Positions 16,018-25,969 of a stretch of 64,000 nucleotides of DNA are shown one piece after another. Position 1 is the first letter of the stretch. The number at the start of each line of letters is the position of its first letter. The stretch comes from JACCXG01 sp963785755 (GTDB lineage Bacteria > Acidobacteriota > Vicinamibacteria > Vicinamibacterales > 2-12-FULL-66-21): the NCBI GenBank assembly GCA_963785755.1, contig CAWAXG010000031.1, forward strand, positions 124,001 through 188,000, given 5' to 3'. Made by a program: the position numbers and the translations under genes. The notes under the pieces are model-generated. The model saw only the letters and a list, made by a program, of their open reading frames with translations. It had not been told where the DNA came from and did not search any database.

Positions 16018-16980
16018 ATGGCCAAGAAACGCACCGTTCGCCGCCGTCGGAAGACCGAGCCCGCTTCAGTCGGCCTCAGCCCGGCCGATACCCGTGAGGT
16101 CAAGGACCCCGCGGTCCGGCGCCTGGCCGCCGACGTCGAAGCCGACGGCGGGGTCGTCCTTGCCACCTACCTCGAACCGTTCGGCGGCACGCCGGTGTTG
16201 CTGACGGCCCTGCCGCTCGACCGTGTCGAGCCGACGCCGTTCCAGCGCGACCCCTCGCTGCCGCACGTCAAGCGCCTGATGAACGTGGTCGAGACGTTGG
16301 GGCGTTTTCTCGATCCGATCATCACGATTCGCCACGACGGCGCCTACTGGACCCCCAACGGCAACCATCGGCTCCAGGCGCTGCGCAAGCTGGGCGCGCG
16401 CACGATAACTTCTTTGCTGATTCCGGATCCGGACGTCGCTTACAAGATCCTGGCGTTGAACACGGAGAAGGCGCACAACCTGAAGGAAAAGTCCCTCGAG
16501 ACGATCCGGATGGAGCGTGCGCTCGCGGAGTCCGGCTCCACCAAGAAGGAGCGAGACTACGTCTTCGAGTTCGATCAGCCGTCGTTTCTCACGCTCGGCG
16601 CCGCGTACGAGAAGCGCCCTCGCCTCAGCGGCGGCGCGTACAACTCCATGCTGCGCCGCATCGAGGACTTCCTCGACGAACGCCTGGAACCGGCCGTCCG
16701 CGAGCGCGAGCGCCGCGCGGCGAAACTCCTCGCCGCCGACGATGACGTGACCGCGATCATCGAGAAGCTCAAGGCCCGCGGCCTGACCAGCCCGTACCTC
16801 CGATCGTTCGTCGTCTCGCGCGTCAATCCGATCCGATTCTCGACCGCCACGGAGTTCGACTTCGACGACGTCCTCGAGCGGATGCGGAAGGCGGCCGGGA
16901 AATTCAAGATCGACAAGATTCGACAGGAAGACGTCGTCCGCGCGGGAGGCGGCGCGGCGGAAGAAGACACAGAAGAGTGA
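16018..16980 (+). CDS. ParB/sulfiredoxin N-terminal-domain protein
   Basis: The 320-residue protein opens with a basic stretch (MAKKRTVRRRRKTE). A ParB-like nuclease/CTPase-type domain follows at about residues 60-160: LPLDRVEPTPFQRDPSLPHV, then YWTPNGNHRLQALRKLGART, where GNHRLQAL is the GEHRxxA-type box. The following helical region (NTEKAHNLKEKSLETIRMER) resembles the downstream part of stand-alone ParB-like regulators. No ParA or parS is nearby, so chromosome segregation is not implied. It begins 64 bases from the divergent permease. Confidence 0.75.
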   Translation: MAKKRTVRRRRKTEPASVGLSPADTREVKDPAVRRLAADVEADGGVVLATYLEPFGGTPVLLTALPLDRVEPTPFQRDPSLPHVKRLMNVVETLGRFLDPIITIRHDGAYWTPNGNHRLQALRKLGARTITSLLIPDPDVAYKILALNTEKAHNLKEKSLETIRMERALAESGSTKKERDYVFEFDQPSFLTLGAAYEKRPRLSGGAYNSMLRRIEDFLDERLEPAVRERERRAAKLLAADDDVTAIIEKLKARGLTSPYLRSFVVSRVNPIRFSTATEFDFDDVLERMRKAAGKFKIDKIRQEDVVRAGGGAAEEDTEE

Positions 16981-16984
16981 GTTG

Positions 16985-17165
16985 TGATCGGTGACGCTGA
17001 CGGAGTCGTGACCGGGACCGGTGATCAGGGATCAAGTCGTGATCGGTGATCGGTGATCGGTGATCGATCGGGATCCGGATCAGGACGACGATTGGGATAG
17101 GGATGAAGAATCAGGGACTCTTGATCCCTGATCACCGATCACCGATCACCGATCACCGATCACGA
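16985..17165. repeat. Word-repeat element, family D (GATCGGT words)
   Basis: The left arm contains runs of GATCGGT (17041-17067 are the most regular). The right arm at about 17126-17164 has five successive GATCACC heptads, the reverse complement. The centre is GATTGGGATAGGGATGAAGA. The right arm ends 17 bases before the methyltransferase start. Other copies lie after rpoA (39786) and around 44133. Confidence 0.88.
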
Positions 17166-17181
17166 CAAGGATGAGGACTTG

Positions 17182-17802
17182 ATGTTTGGCCGTGAAGCGT
17201 GGATGACCGTGGCAACCAGTGCCGATGACGAGATTCGCGAGCGGATTCTCACCGGCTACAAGGATGGCAAGCCGTTCACTCCGTACGTTCCCACGCTGGC
17301 CCTGCCCTCTGACATCAACACCGTGCTCGATTTCGGGTGCGGTTTAGGGCGGAACTTTCCATATCTCAAGGGCGTCGCCCGCTCGGTTGCGGGATTCGAT
17401 CTGCCGCCGATGATCGAGCGGTGCCGCCGATCGGCCGCCGATGGGGTCGACCTGCTCGCTGCCGACTGGGATCAGCTGAAGGTTTTGCGCGTCGATCTGA
17501 TCTTCGCCAGCCTCGTCCTGCAGCACATCGAGCCGGCGCCGGTCCGTCTGTTCCTCCAAGACTTCTCGCGCATGACGCCATGCGTCTACCTCCTGACGCG
17601 GAACACGACCGACTTCGGCGAAAACCTCTTCGACATCGTCGCGGAGACCGAGCTGTTCGTGCCGGGCGAGTGCGTCGAAGTGGAGCACGATCCCGCGACG
17701 CACCAGCTGCAGGTCATGGGACGCTCGTCGTTCGACGAGGCGCGCCGCGGCGGCGGGGATCGTCACTTCGAGGTGCTGCTGCGATCGGCGCGGCCGAAGT
17801 GA
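17182..17802 (+). CDS. Class I SAM-dependent methyltransferase-like protein
   Basis: The 206-residue protein has motif I as VLDFGCGLGRN (glycine-rich SAM loop). It is followed by AGFDLPPMIERCR (acidic end of strand 2), LLAADWDQL and VDLIFASLVLQHIEP (motif II-like). The fold is a Rossmann methyltransferase; the substrate is unknown. The frame also allows TTG 17179 one codon earlier. It lies 48 bases before the tryptophan dioxygenase gene and may be co-transcribed. Confidence 0.8.
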   Translation: MFGREAWMTVATSADDEIRERILTGYKDGKPFTPYVPTLALPSDINTVLDFGCGLGRNFPYLKGVARSVAGFDLPPMIERCRRSAADGVDLLAADWDQLKVLRVDLIFASLVLQHIEPAPVRLFLQDFSRMTPCVYLLTRNTTDFGENLFDIVAETELFVPGECVEVEHDPATHQLQVMGRSSFDEARRGGGDRHFEVLLRSARPK

Positions 17803-17850
17803 GGCCGCGCGCGACAACGTGAACCCCCGCAACTCCGTCAATTGAACCCG

Positions 17851-18660
17851 ATGGCTGCTGACGACCCGGCGTCCTCGCCTGCGCTCACCTACGGCCGATA
17901 TCTCGAAATCGACGCGCTGCTCGACCTGCAGCGGCCCCGGTCGGAAGGTCCGGAGCACGACGAGCTGCTCTTCATCGTCATTCACCAGGTGTACGAGCTG
18001 TGGTTCAAGCAGCTGCTGCACGAGCTCGATCGTGCCATCCATCTGTTCCGCGCCGGCGACGCTCACCGCGCGCAGCACACGCTCCGCCGCATCCTGACGA
18101 TCCTGAAGGTGCTGGTCGCGCAGCTCGACATCCTCGAGACGATGACGCCGCTCGAGTTCCAGTCGTTCAGGACACGGCTCGAGGCGGCCAGCGGGTTTCA
18201 GTCGGATCAGTTCCGGCAGATTGAGTTCATGCTCGGGCGCAAGTCGCGCGCCGCTGTGGAACGTTTCGCGGACGGCTCGCGGGCGCGCCAGGCGCTCGAG
18301 GCGCGGTGGAACGCCCCGACGGTCTGGGACGCCTTCCTCGAATACCTGGAGCGCGAGGGTTACACCATTCCGCCGTCGCAGCGTGCCCGCGACGTCACGG
18401 CCGCCGTCGAACCGGACGAGGACATGCGGCAGGTGCTGATTGCCATCTATCGCAGGGATCCGAAGAACAGCGAAGTCTGCGAGCGGCTCGTCGATCTGGA
18501 TGAGGGGATCCAGGAGTGGCGATACCGGCACGTCAAGATGGTGGAGCGCACGATCGGCACCAAGCCCGGCACCGGCGGTTCGAGCGGCGCGCAGTACCTC
18601 CAGACCACAGTCGGGCTCCCGCTGTTTCCGGACCTCTGGGCGATCAGGGCCGCGCTCTAA
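17851..18660 (+). CDS. kynA: Tryptophan 2,3-dioxygenase
   Basis: The 269-residue cytoplasmic haem enzyme opens the tryptophan ring to N-formylkynurenine, the first step of the kynurenine route. The diagnostic N-terminal blocks are LTYGRYLEIDALLDLQ, HDELLFIVIHQVYELWFKQL (distal-pocket His) and FQSFRTRLEAASGFQS. The proximal haem ligand is the His in WRYRHVKMVERTIGTKPGTG, where the GTGGSSG loop binds the amino-acid carboxylate. The length matches bacterial TDO. ATG 17851 is preferred over TTG 17842. Kynureninase and formamidase are not in the window; the ACMSD-like gene at 13.7 kb could belong to the same pathway. Confidence 0.93.
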   Translation: MAADDPASSPALTYGRYLEIDALLDLQRPRSEGPEHDELLFIVIHQVYELWFKQLLHELDRAIHLFRAGDAHRAQHTLRRILTILKVLVAQLDILETMTPLEFQSFRTRLEAASGFQSDQFRQIEFMLGRKSRAAVERFADGSRARQALEARWNAPTVWDAFLEYLEREGYTIPPSQRARDVTAAVEPDEDMRQVLIAIYRRDPKNSEVCERLVDLDEGIQEWRYRHVKMVERTIGTKPGTGGSSGAQYLQTTVGLPLFPDLWAIRAAL

Positions 18661-18789
18661 AGGGTCCCCGATCACCGAGCACCGATCCCGACGAAATGGC
18701 CAGCGAAGCGGGCCGGTTCTTGCCAGCTCACCAGTTCGGATACTGCTCTGTTACCGCTTCTTGCGGGTCGATCTGCCTGGAGGCCATCA

Positions 18790-18996
18790 ATGAAGAATCG
18801 TGATGAGATCGAGGGCACGAAAGAGCAGATCAAGGGCAAGGCGAAGCAGGCCTGGGGTGACCTGACCGACGACGAGCGTCTTCACGACGAAGGCGTCGCG
18901 GATGAGGCGGCGGGTGAGGTCCAGGAGGGGTTTGGCAAGGCCCGGCGCAAGGTCGGCGAGGCAATCGAAGATATCGGCGAAGGATTGAAGAAGTAG
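18790..18996 (+). CDS. CsbD-like stress protein
   Basis: The 68-residue very hydrophilic protein begins MKNRDEIEGTKEQIKGKAKQ and continues AWGDLTDDERLHDEGVADEA, the standard CsbD-domain sequence. CsbD proteins are abundant general-stress proteins of unknown mechanism (family knowledge). A short family-D-like stretch (CCGATCACCGAGCACCGATC) lies upstream near 18668. Confidence 0.85.
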   Translation: MKNRDEIEGTKEQIKGKAKQAWGDLTDDERLHDEGVADEAAGEVQEGFGKARRKVGEAIEDIGEGLKK

Positions 18997-19464
18997 GCTG
19001 CGCCTGGGCAGCTGAGGAACGGGACGGCGGCGGACTCGGACGAGCTGGCGGACCTAAGCTCTTCTATTGGCGCCACTGCGTTCGAGTGCTCCGGCAACCC
19101 GTTCCTTCAGCCTGTCCAGGTCATCGGTTTCCTGCCCCTCTTTCTCCGTGCGGTTTCCTACGTGCTTGCGTCCAGTGAATTCGTTTTGTTATATTTGCAA
19201 GGTTCTGGTCGACCCTAGGACACCCTATCTAGGGCGCGACATCCAGACGGCAACGCCGCTGGTCGCGCGGGAGACGCGCGAAGCCGTCTACGGGCTGCAA
19301 GAAGTGGACGGTTGGGCGGACTGCATCGAAAGCGCTCCGTGGCGAGCGCGGATCATCAACTTTATAGGGTAAGTCAGTTCCAGGTGCCGGTCCGCTTCGC
19401 GGCACCCTAGGCCTGGAACACCATGTTTCTTGCGCGCCGCGATGGCGGCGTGTGTGGAGTTGTC
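18997..19464 (+). promoter_or_regulatory. Long rpsL leader region with candidate promoter and hairpins
   Basis: This 468-base stretch has no convincing gene. A candidate sigma-70 promoter reads TTGCGT (19166) with TATATT (19190) after an 18-base spacer. Downstream lies a hairpin made by CCCTAGG...CCTATCTAGGG near 19214-19236. A longer two-tier hairpin lies at about 19377-19421: an outer TTCCAGG/CCTGGAA stem encloses GGTGCCG/CGGCACC. The second hairpin ends about 45 bases before the rpsL start. Leader control of the str operon is an inference. Confidence 0.5.
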
Positions 19465-19839
19465 GTGCCGACGATTAGTCAGCTGGTTCGCAAGGGGCGG
19501 GCCGCGGTCGTGACGAAGACCAAGAGCCCCGCGCTGCAGGACAGTCCGCAGAAGCGCGGCGTCTGCGTGCGCGTGTTCACACAGACGCCGAAGAAGCCGA
19601 ACTCGGCGCTGCGGAAGGTCGCCCGGGTGCGCCTGACGAACGGCATCGAGGTCACGACCTACATCCCCGGCGTCGGCCACAACCTGCAGGAGCACTCGCT
19701 CGTGCTGATCCGCGGCGGCCGCGTCAAGGACCTGCCCGGCGTTCGCTACCACGTGGTGCGCGGCACGCTGGATGCGGTCGGCGTCCAGGGCCGCAAGCAG
19801 GGTCGATCGAAATACGGGGCGAAGAGGCCGAAGTCATAG
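19465..19839 (+). CDS. rpsL: 30S ribosomal protein S12
   Basis: The 124-residue protein is first in the str operon. The decoding-site loops PKKPNSALRKVARVRL and GGRVKDLPGVRYHVVRG are intact, with lysines in both streptomycin-resistance positions of the PKKPNS loop, so it looks like the sensitive form. GTG 19465 starts the conserved PTISQLVRKG; TGGAG lies 6 bases upstream. The longer upstream frame is not S12-like. Confidence 0.97.
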   Translation: MPTISQLVRKGRAAVVTKTKSPALQDSPQKRGVCVRVFTQTPKKPNSALRKVARVRLTNGIEVTTYIPGVGHNLQEHSLVLIRGGRVKDLPGVRYHVVRGTLDAVGVQGRKQGRSKYGAKRPKS

Positions 19840-19845
19840 TCGACG

Positions 19846-19945
19846 GTCATCAGTTCCCAGTTCCCAGAAGAGGGAACGGAGAGCGAACGGAAGCTGAACT
19901 GACTACTTGAAACTGGCTACTGGAAACTGGCAACTGGAAACTGAG
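19846..19945. repeat. Word-repeat element, family B (AACTGGN heptads), copy 1
   Basis: The left arm ATCAGTTCCCAGTTCCCAG matches the reverse complement of the right end (CTGGCAACTGGAAACTGAG) at 16 of 19 positions. The right arm has heptads ACTGGCT, ACTGGAA, ACTGGCA. It ends 2 bases before the rpsG ATG, leaving no purine-rich Shine-Dalgarno. Confidence 0.88.
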
Positions 19946-19947
19946 AC

Positions 19948-20421
19948 ATGCCACGAAGACGAGAAATCCCGAAACGCGAAGTTCCGCTCGACCCGCTCTA
20001 CAGCAGCTCGCTCGTCACCAAGTTCATCAGCACGCTGATGCGCGACGGCAAGCGCAGCACCGCCGAACAGATCATGTACGGCAGCCTGTCGTCGATTCAG
20101 GAGAAGACCGGCGACGATCCGCTGAAGGTGTTCAAGAAGGCGGTCGAGAATGTCAAGCCGGCGCTCGAGGTCAAATCGCGCCGGGTCGGCGGCTCGAACT
20201 ATCAGGTGCCGGTCGAAGTCAATCCGAACCGCCGCCTGTCGCTGAGCATCCGCTGGCTGGTCGGCTACGCCCGGTCCCGCGGCGACGGCAAGACCATGCA
20301 GGAGAAGCTCGCGAACGAGCTGCTGGACGCGGCCAACCTGCGCGGCGGCGCGGTGAAGAAGCGCGAAGACACGCACCGCATGGCCGAAGCGAACAAAGCC
20401 TTCGCGCACTACCGTTGGTAG
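19948..20421 (+). CDS. rpsG: 30S ribosomal protein S7
   Basis: The 157-residue primary 16S-rRNA 3'-domain binder includes the hallmark blocks MPRRREIPKREVPLDPLYSS, KFISTLMRDGKRSTAEQIMY, VGGSNYQVPVEVNPNRR and MAEANKAFAHYRW. The length is standard. It is separated from rpsL by a family-B element and from fusA by a REP pair. Confidence 0.97.
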   Translation: MPRRREIPKREVPLDPLYSSSLVTKFISTLMRDGKRSTAEQIMYGSLSSIQEKTGDDPLKVFKKAVENVKPALEVKSRRVGGSNYQVPVEVNPNRRLSLSIRWLVGYARSRGDGKTMQEKLANELLDAANLRGGAVKKREDTHRMAEANKAFAHYRW

Positions 20422-20478
20422 CGCGCAGCTTTAGCTGCGCGTCAGAGTTCGCGGAGCTGAAGCTCCGCGCTACGAAAG
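20420..20478. repeat. REP-type hairpin pair (family A), rpsG-fusA gap
   Basis: The first hairpin is GCGCAGCTTTAGCTGCGC. The second, inverted, is CGCGGAGCTGAAGCTCCGCG. Flanking TAGCGCG and CGCGCTACG make the pair an inverted dyad, as in BIME elements. Confidence 0.85.
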
Positions 20479-20514
20479 CAAGACGACGACGACGGACCGC
20501 TCGAGTTATTTGAA

Positions 20515-22640
<2,126 letters not shown>

Positions 22641-22649
22641 AGACACCGA

Positions 22650-22714
22650 CACCCGTAGCGCGCAGCTTCGGCTGCGCGTCAGGGCCGCGGGGCTGAAGCC
22701 CCGCGCTACGGGCG
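22650..22714. repeat. REP-type hairpin pair (family A), fusA-rpsJ gap
   Basis: CCCGTAGCGCGCAGCTTCGG starts the first hairpin (arms GCGCAGC/GCTGCGC). The second is CGGGGCTGAAGCCCCGC, ending CGCTACGGG. The two halves are mutually inverted. This gap is where tuf would normally lie. Confidence 0.85.
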
Positions 22715-22731
22715 AAGCAGAGGAAAACAGA

Positions 22732-23067
22732 ATGGCGAGTCCTTTCAGCGACAAGATCCGCATCCGTTTGAAGGCGTACGACAACCGGGTGCTGGACCAG
22801 TCGACGACCGAGATCGTGGACACGGCACGGCGCACCGGCGCGCGGCTGGCGGGTCCGATTCCGTTGCCGACCGAGAAGAACAAGTGGACGGTGCTGCGGT
22901 CGCCGCACGTCGACAAGAAATCGCGTGAGCAGTTCGAGCTGCGCACGCACAAGCGGCTGATCGACATCTTCGAGCCGACGCCTCAGACGGTCGACGCGCT
23001 GATGAAGCTCGATCTGCCGGCAGGCGTCGACGTCGAGATCAAGGCGTTCGGGAAAGAGCACAAATAG
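22732..23067 (+). CDS. rpsJ: 30S ribosomal protein S10
   Basis: The 111-residue first gene of the S10 operon contains IRIRLKAYDNRVLDQST, GPIPLPTEKNKWTVLRSPHV and SREQFELRTHKRLIDI, all canonical. AGAGGA before ATG 22732 is a good ribosome-binding site. S10 doubles as the NusE antitermination factor (family knowledge). Confidence 0.97.
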   Translation: MASPFSDKIRIRLKAYDNRVLDQSTTEIVDTARRTGARLAGPIPLPTEKNKWTVLRSPHVDKKSREQFELRTHKRLIDIFEPTPQTVDALMKLDLPAGVDVEIKAFGKEHK

Positions 23068-23071
23068 ATTG

Positions 23072-23207
23072 GTTCAAAGGTTCAGGAGTTCAATGGTTCA
23101 CGGGTTCGGGTTCAGAGGTTCAAGTGTTCGGGCGGTTTGAGCACTGGAACCCTGGAACTTCTGAACCCGAACCACTGAACGGCTGAACGGTTGAACCACT
23201 GAACCGA
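23072..23207. repeat. Word-repeat element, family C, copy 2
   Basis: The left arm has GGTTCAAA/GGTTCAGG/AGTTCAAT words. The right arm has the complementary CTGAACCC, CTGAACGG and TTGAACCA. The element fills the rpsJ-rplC gap, and the right arm ends about 13 bases before the rplC start. Copy 1 is at 6975-7143. Confidence 0.87.
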
Positions 23208-23220
23208 CAGAGAATCAGCG

Positions 23221-23922
23221 ATGCTTACCGGAATCATCGGCAGAAAAATCGGCATGACGCAGCTGTTCCAGCAGGACGGCACGGTCACGCCCGGCACGGT
23301 CATCAAAGCGGGCCCGTGCGTGGTCGTCCAGGCCAAGTCGGCGCAGACGGATGGCTACGAGGCCGTGCAGATCGGGCTCGTCGAGGAGCGGCCGGCGCGG
23401 GTCGGCAAGCCGCTGGCGGGTCACTACAAGAAGGCCAACGTCCCACCGACCCGCGTGCGCCGTGAGGTGAAGGTCGCCAAGGGCGCCGAGGCGCCCAAGG
23501 CCGGCGAACAGGTGCTGGTGAACGCCATCTTCAATAACGGTGACCGCGTCGACGTGATCGGCGTCAGCCGCGGCAAGGGGTTCCAGGGCGTCATGAAGCG
23601 CCACAACTTCCGCGGCGGCGCGGCGACCCACGGCTCGATGTTCCATCGCGCGCCCGGGTCGATCGGCGCCTCGTCATTCCCGTCGCGCGTCATCAAGGGC
23701 ATGCGCGGCGCGGGGCGGATGGGCGCGGACCGCGTGACGACGCGCAATCTCAAAGTGGTGGCGGTCGACGCGGAGAACAATCTGCTGGTCGTGCGCGGGG
23801 CGGTGCCGGGCGCACCGGGCAACTACGTGGTGATCCGGAAAGCGATCACCGCGAAACCGGAGCCGAAGCCGCAGGCTGAGAAGCCGGGCAAGACCACGAT
23901 CGCGAAGAAGCCGAAGAAATAG
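23221..23922 (+). CDS. rplC: 50S ribosomal protein L3
   Basis: The 233-residue protein begins MLTGIIGRKIGMTQLFQQDG. The peptidyl-transferase-approaching W-finger region FQGVMKRHNFRGGAATHGSM is present, followed by GSIGASSFPSRVIKGMRGAG. A basic, Pro/Lys-rich tail (KPEPKPQAEKPGKTTIAKKP) extends beyond the usual end, one of several such tails in this cluster. Confidence 0.96.
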   Translation: MLTGIIGRKIGMTQLFQQDGTVTPGTVIKAGPCVVVQAKSAQTDGYEAVQIGLVEERPARVGKPLAGHYKKANVPPTRVRREVKVAKGAEAPKAGEQVLVNAIFNNGDRVDVIGVSRGKGFQGVMKRHNFRGGAATHGSMFHRAPGSIGASSFPSRVIKGMRGAGRMGADRVTTRNLKVVAVDAENNLLVVRGAVPGAPGNYVVIRKAITAKPEPKPQAEKPGKTTIAKKPKK

Positions 23923-23937
23923 GAAATTAATGTCCAC

Positions 23938-23966
23938 TGACGCGGAGCTGAAGCTCCGCGCGACGG
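23938..23966. repeat. Single REP-type hairpin (family A), rplC-rplD gap
   Basis: GACGCGGAGCTGAAGCTCCG, with arms CGCGGAGCT/AGCTCCGCG, is only one half of the usual dyad. It is followed directly by the rplD start region. Confidence 0.75.
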
Positions 23967-23975
23967 GTGACAGAG

Positions 23976-24596
23976 ATGCAGCTCGATATCGTCAACGGGG
24001 ATAACCAGAAGATCGGCTCGCTCGAGCTGAACGACGAGATCTTCGGCGGCAAGGTGAAGGCCGATTTGATCTGGCAGTCGGTCGTGCACCAGAACGCGTC
24101 GGAGCGCCGCGGCACGCACGCGACGAAGAACCGGGCGGCGGTCAGCGGCTCGGGCAAGAAGCCCTGGCGGCAGAAGGGGACCGGCCGCGCCCGCGTCGGT
24201 GAGATCCGGAATCCGCTGTGGCGCAAGGGCGGCACGGTGTTCGGGCCGCAGCCCCGGAGCTACGCCTTCGACATGCCGAAGAAGGTCCGCCTCGGCGCGC
24301 TGCGCGCGGCGCTGGCGCGCAAGGCCCAGGACGGCGCCCTCGTGGTCGTGGACAAGCTGGAAGCGTCGGAGCCCAAGACCAAGGCGACCGCCGAGCTGCT
24401 GAAGCGCCTGGGCGCCACCGGCAAGACGCTCGTGATCGACGTGACGCCGCAGGAGACGTTCGTGCTGAGCGCGCGCAACATCGCCGGCGTGAAGCTCGTG
24501 CCGAGCGCGCGCGTCACGGCACGGGACGTCATGGACACGGCGCGCGTGATCGCCACGCGCGAGGCACTGGAGAAACTGCAGGAGTCGTTGGGATAG
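23976..24596 (+). CDS. rplD: 50S ribosomal protein L4
   Basis: The 206-residue protein starts MQLDIVNGDNQKIGSLELND. The exit-tunnel loop RAAVSGSGKKPWRQKGTGRA and the KVRLGALRAALARKAQDGAL helix are conserved. In enterobacteria L4 autoregulates the S10 operon (family knowledge); no such leader is visible here. GTG 23967 is an alternative start three codons upstream. Confidence 0.96.
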   Translation: MQLDIVNGDNQKIGSLELNDEIFGGKVKADLIWQSVVHQNASERRGTHATKNRAAVSGSGKKPWRQKGTGRARVGEIRNPLWRKGGTVFGPQPRSYAFDMPKKVRLGALRAALARKAQDGALVVVDKLEASEPKTKATAELLKRLGATGKTLVIDVTPQETFVLSARNIAGVKLVPSARVTARDVMDTARVIATREALEKLQESLG

Positions 24597-24602
24597 TTGC
24601 CG

Positions 24603-24712
24603 TGTCAGTCGTCAGTTTCCAGTTTTCAGTTTCCAGTAGGGAACGAAGACATGCCCCAACCGGGAACTGGCAACTGGGAACTGACAACCGGCAACTGGCA
24701 ACTGGAAACTGA
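24603..24712. repeat. Word-repeat element, family B, copy 2
   Basis: The left arm has CAGTTTC/CAGTTTT heptads. The right arm runs seven consecutive heptads of GGAACTG, GCAACTG, GGAACTG, ACAACCG, GCAACTG, GCAACTG, GAAACTG in perfect 7-base register. The arm ends immediately at the rplW ATG. Confidence 0.92.
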
Positions 24713-24713
24713 C

Positions 24714-25004
24714 ATGAAACTCACAGACGTCATCCGCCGGCCGCTGATCACCGAGAAGACCACGCTCCTGCGCGAAGCGGGACGCACGGTGGTGTTCGAG
24801 GTCGCGGCGAAGGCGACGAAAATCGACATCAAGCGTGCCGTCGAGAAGCTGCTCGGTTCGAAGGTCGAAGCCGTCCGCACCTCGATTGCCCATGGGAAGT
24901 TCAAGCGCCAGGGACGCTTCATCGGGCAGCGATCCGACTGGAAGAAAGCCTACGTGAAGCTGCGCGAAGGCGAGAAGGTCCCCGAATTCCTGGAAGGGGC
25001 GTAA
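24714..25004 (+). CDS. rplW: 50S ribosomal protein L23
   Basis: The 96-residue protein begins MKLTDVIRRPLITEKTTLLR, with the conserved VEKLLGSKVEAVRTSIAHGK core. It binds 23S rRNA at the tunnel exit and docks trigger factor and SRP (family knowledge). ATG 24714 has no Shine-Dalgarno; the preceding 14 bases are the family-B arm GGCAACTGGAAACTGAC. Confidence 0.96.
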   Translation: MKLTDVIRRPLITEKTTLLREAGRTVVFEVAAKATKIDIKRAVEKLLGSKVEAVRTSIAHGKFKRQGRFIGQRSDWKKAYVKLREGEKVPEFLEGA

Positions 25005-25010
25005 GACATC

Positions 25011-25835
25011 ATGCCAATTCGCAAGTACAAGCCGACATCGGCGGGCCGGCGGTTCCAGACCGTCCAGGTGTTCGACGACGTCACCGCGACCGAGCCGTAC
25101 AGGCCGCTGACCGAGCCGCTGCGGAAGTCCGGCGGCCGGAACAATCACGGCGAGCTGACGTCGTGGTGGCGCGGCGGCGGTCACAAGCGGAACTACCGCG
25201 TGATCGACTTCAAGCGTGACAAGCGGGACATCCCCGCCAAGGTGGCGACTGTCGAGTACGACCCCAACCGATCGGCGCGCATCGCCCTCCTCACGTATGC
25301 GGACGGCGAGAAGCGCTACATCCTGCAGCCGCTCGGGTTGAAGGTGGGCGACACGATCGTCTCGGGCGACAACGTCGACATCCTCCCCGGCAACGCCCTG
25401 CCGCTGAAGAACATTCCGCTCGGCACGATGATTCACAACGTCGAGCTGAAGCCCGGCAAGGGTGGCCAGATCGCGCGCAGCGCCGGATCGGCCGTCCAGC
25501 TGGTGGCGAAGGAAGGCGGCTATGCCTCGGTGAAGATGCCGTCCGGAGAAATCCGGAAGATCAACACCGAATGCCTGGCGACAATCGGCCAGGTCGGCAA
25601 CGTCGATCACGAGAACGTGTCGATCGGCAAGGCCGGCCGCAGCCGCTGGCTCGGCAAGCGGCCGCACGTGCGTGGCGTGGCGATGAACCCGGTGGATCAC
25701 CCGCTCGGCGGCGGTGAAGGCAAGACGTCCGGCGGCCGCCACCCGGTCTCGCCGTGGGGCGTGCCGACCAAGGGCTACAAGACGCGGAACCGGAAGGTGA
25801 CCGACCGGTTCATCGTGCAGAGGCGGACGAAATAA
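25011..25835 (+). CDS. rplB: 50S ribosomal protein L2
   Basis: The 274-residue protein has the standard RNA-binding and SH3-like domains: MPIRKYKPTSAGRRFQTVQV, GGGHKRNYRVIDFKRDK, IPLGTMIHNVELKPGKGGQI. The peptidyl-transferase-proximal loop VRGVAMNPVDHPLGGGEGK carries the functional histidine. It follows rplW by 6 bases, one of the few tight junctions in this cluster. Confidence 0.97.
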   Translation: MPIRKYKPTSAGRRFQTVQVFDDVTATEPYRPLTEPLRKSGGRNNHGELTSWWRGGGHKRNYRVIDFKRDKRDIPAKVATVEYDPNRSARIALLTYADGEKRYILQPLGLKVGDTIVSGDNVDILPGNALPLKNIPLGTMIHNVELKPGKGGQIARSAGSAVQLVAKEGGYASVKMPSGEIRKINTECLATIGQVGNVDHENVSIGKAGRSRWLGKRPHVRGVAMNPVDHPLGGGEGKTSGGRHPVSPWGVPTKGYKTRNRKVTDRFIVQRRTK

Positions 25836-25841
25836 CACGCC

Positions 25842-25902
25842 CGTAGCGCGGAGCTTCAGCTCCGCGTCAGTGACGCGCGGCTGAAGCCGCGCGGTTCGGG
25901 TG
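25842..25902. repeat. REP-type hairpin pair (family A), rplB-rpsS gap
   Basis: CCCGTAGCGCGGAGCTTCAG opens the first hairpin (GCGGAGC/GCTCCGC). The second is GCGCGGCTGAAGCCGCGC. The outer CCCGTAGCGCG and CGCGCGGTTCGGG are inverted. Confidence 0.85.
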
Positions 25903-25969
25903 AAGAGAACAGCGAAACGTGCCGCAAGATGGCCCCCTGGCTGCGAGGAGGCCGTTCGCGAGAAAAAAT

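Noticed and set aside
16985..17165. GATC-rich repeats as a replication origin or parS-like site beside the ParB-like gene
   Set aside because: The same family recurs near rpoA and at 44.1 kb without ParB, DnaA boxes or AT-rich unwinding regions; it is better explained as word-repeat family D.
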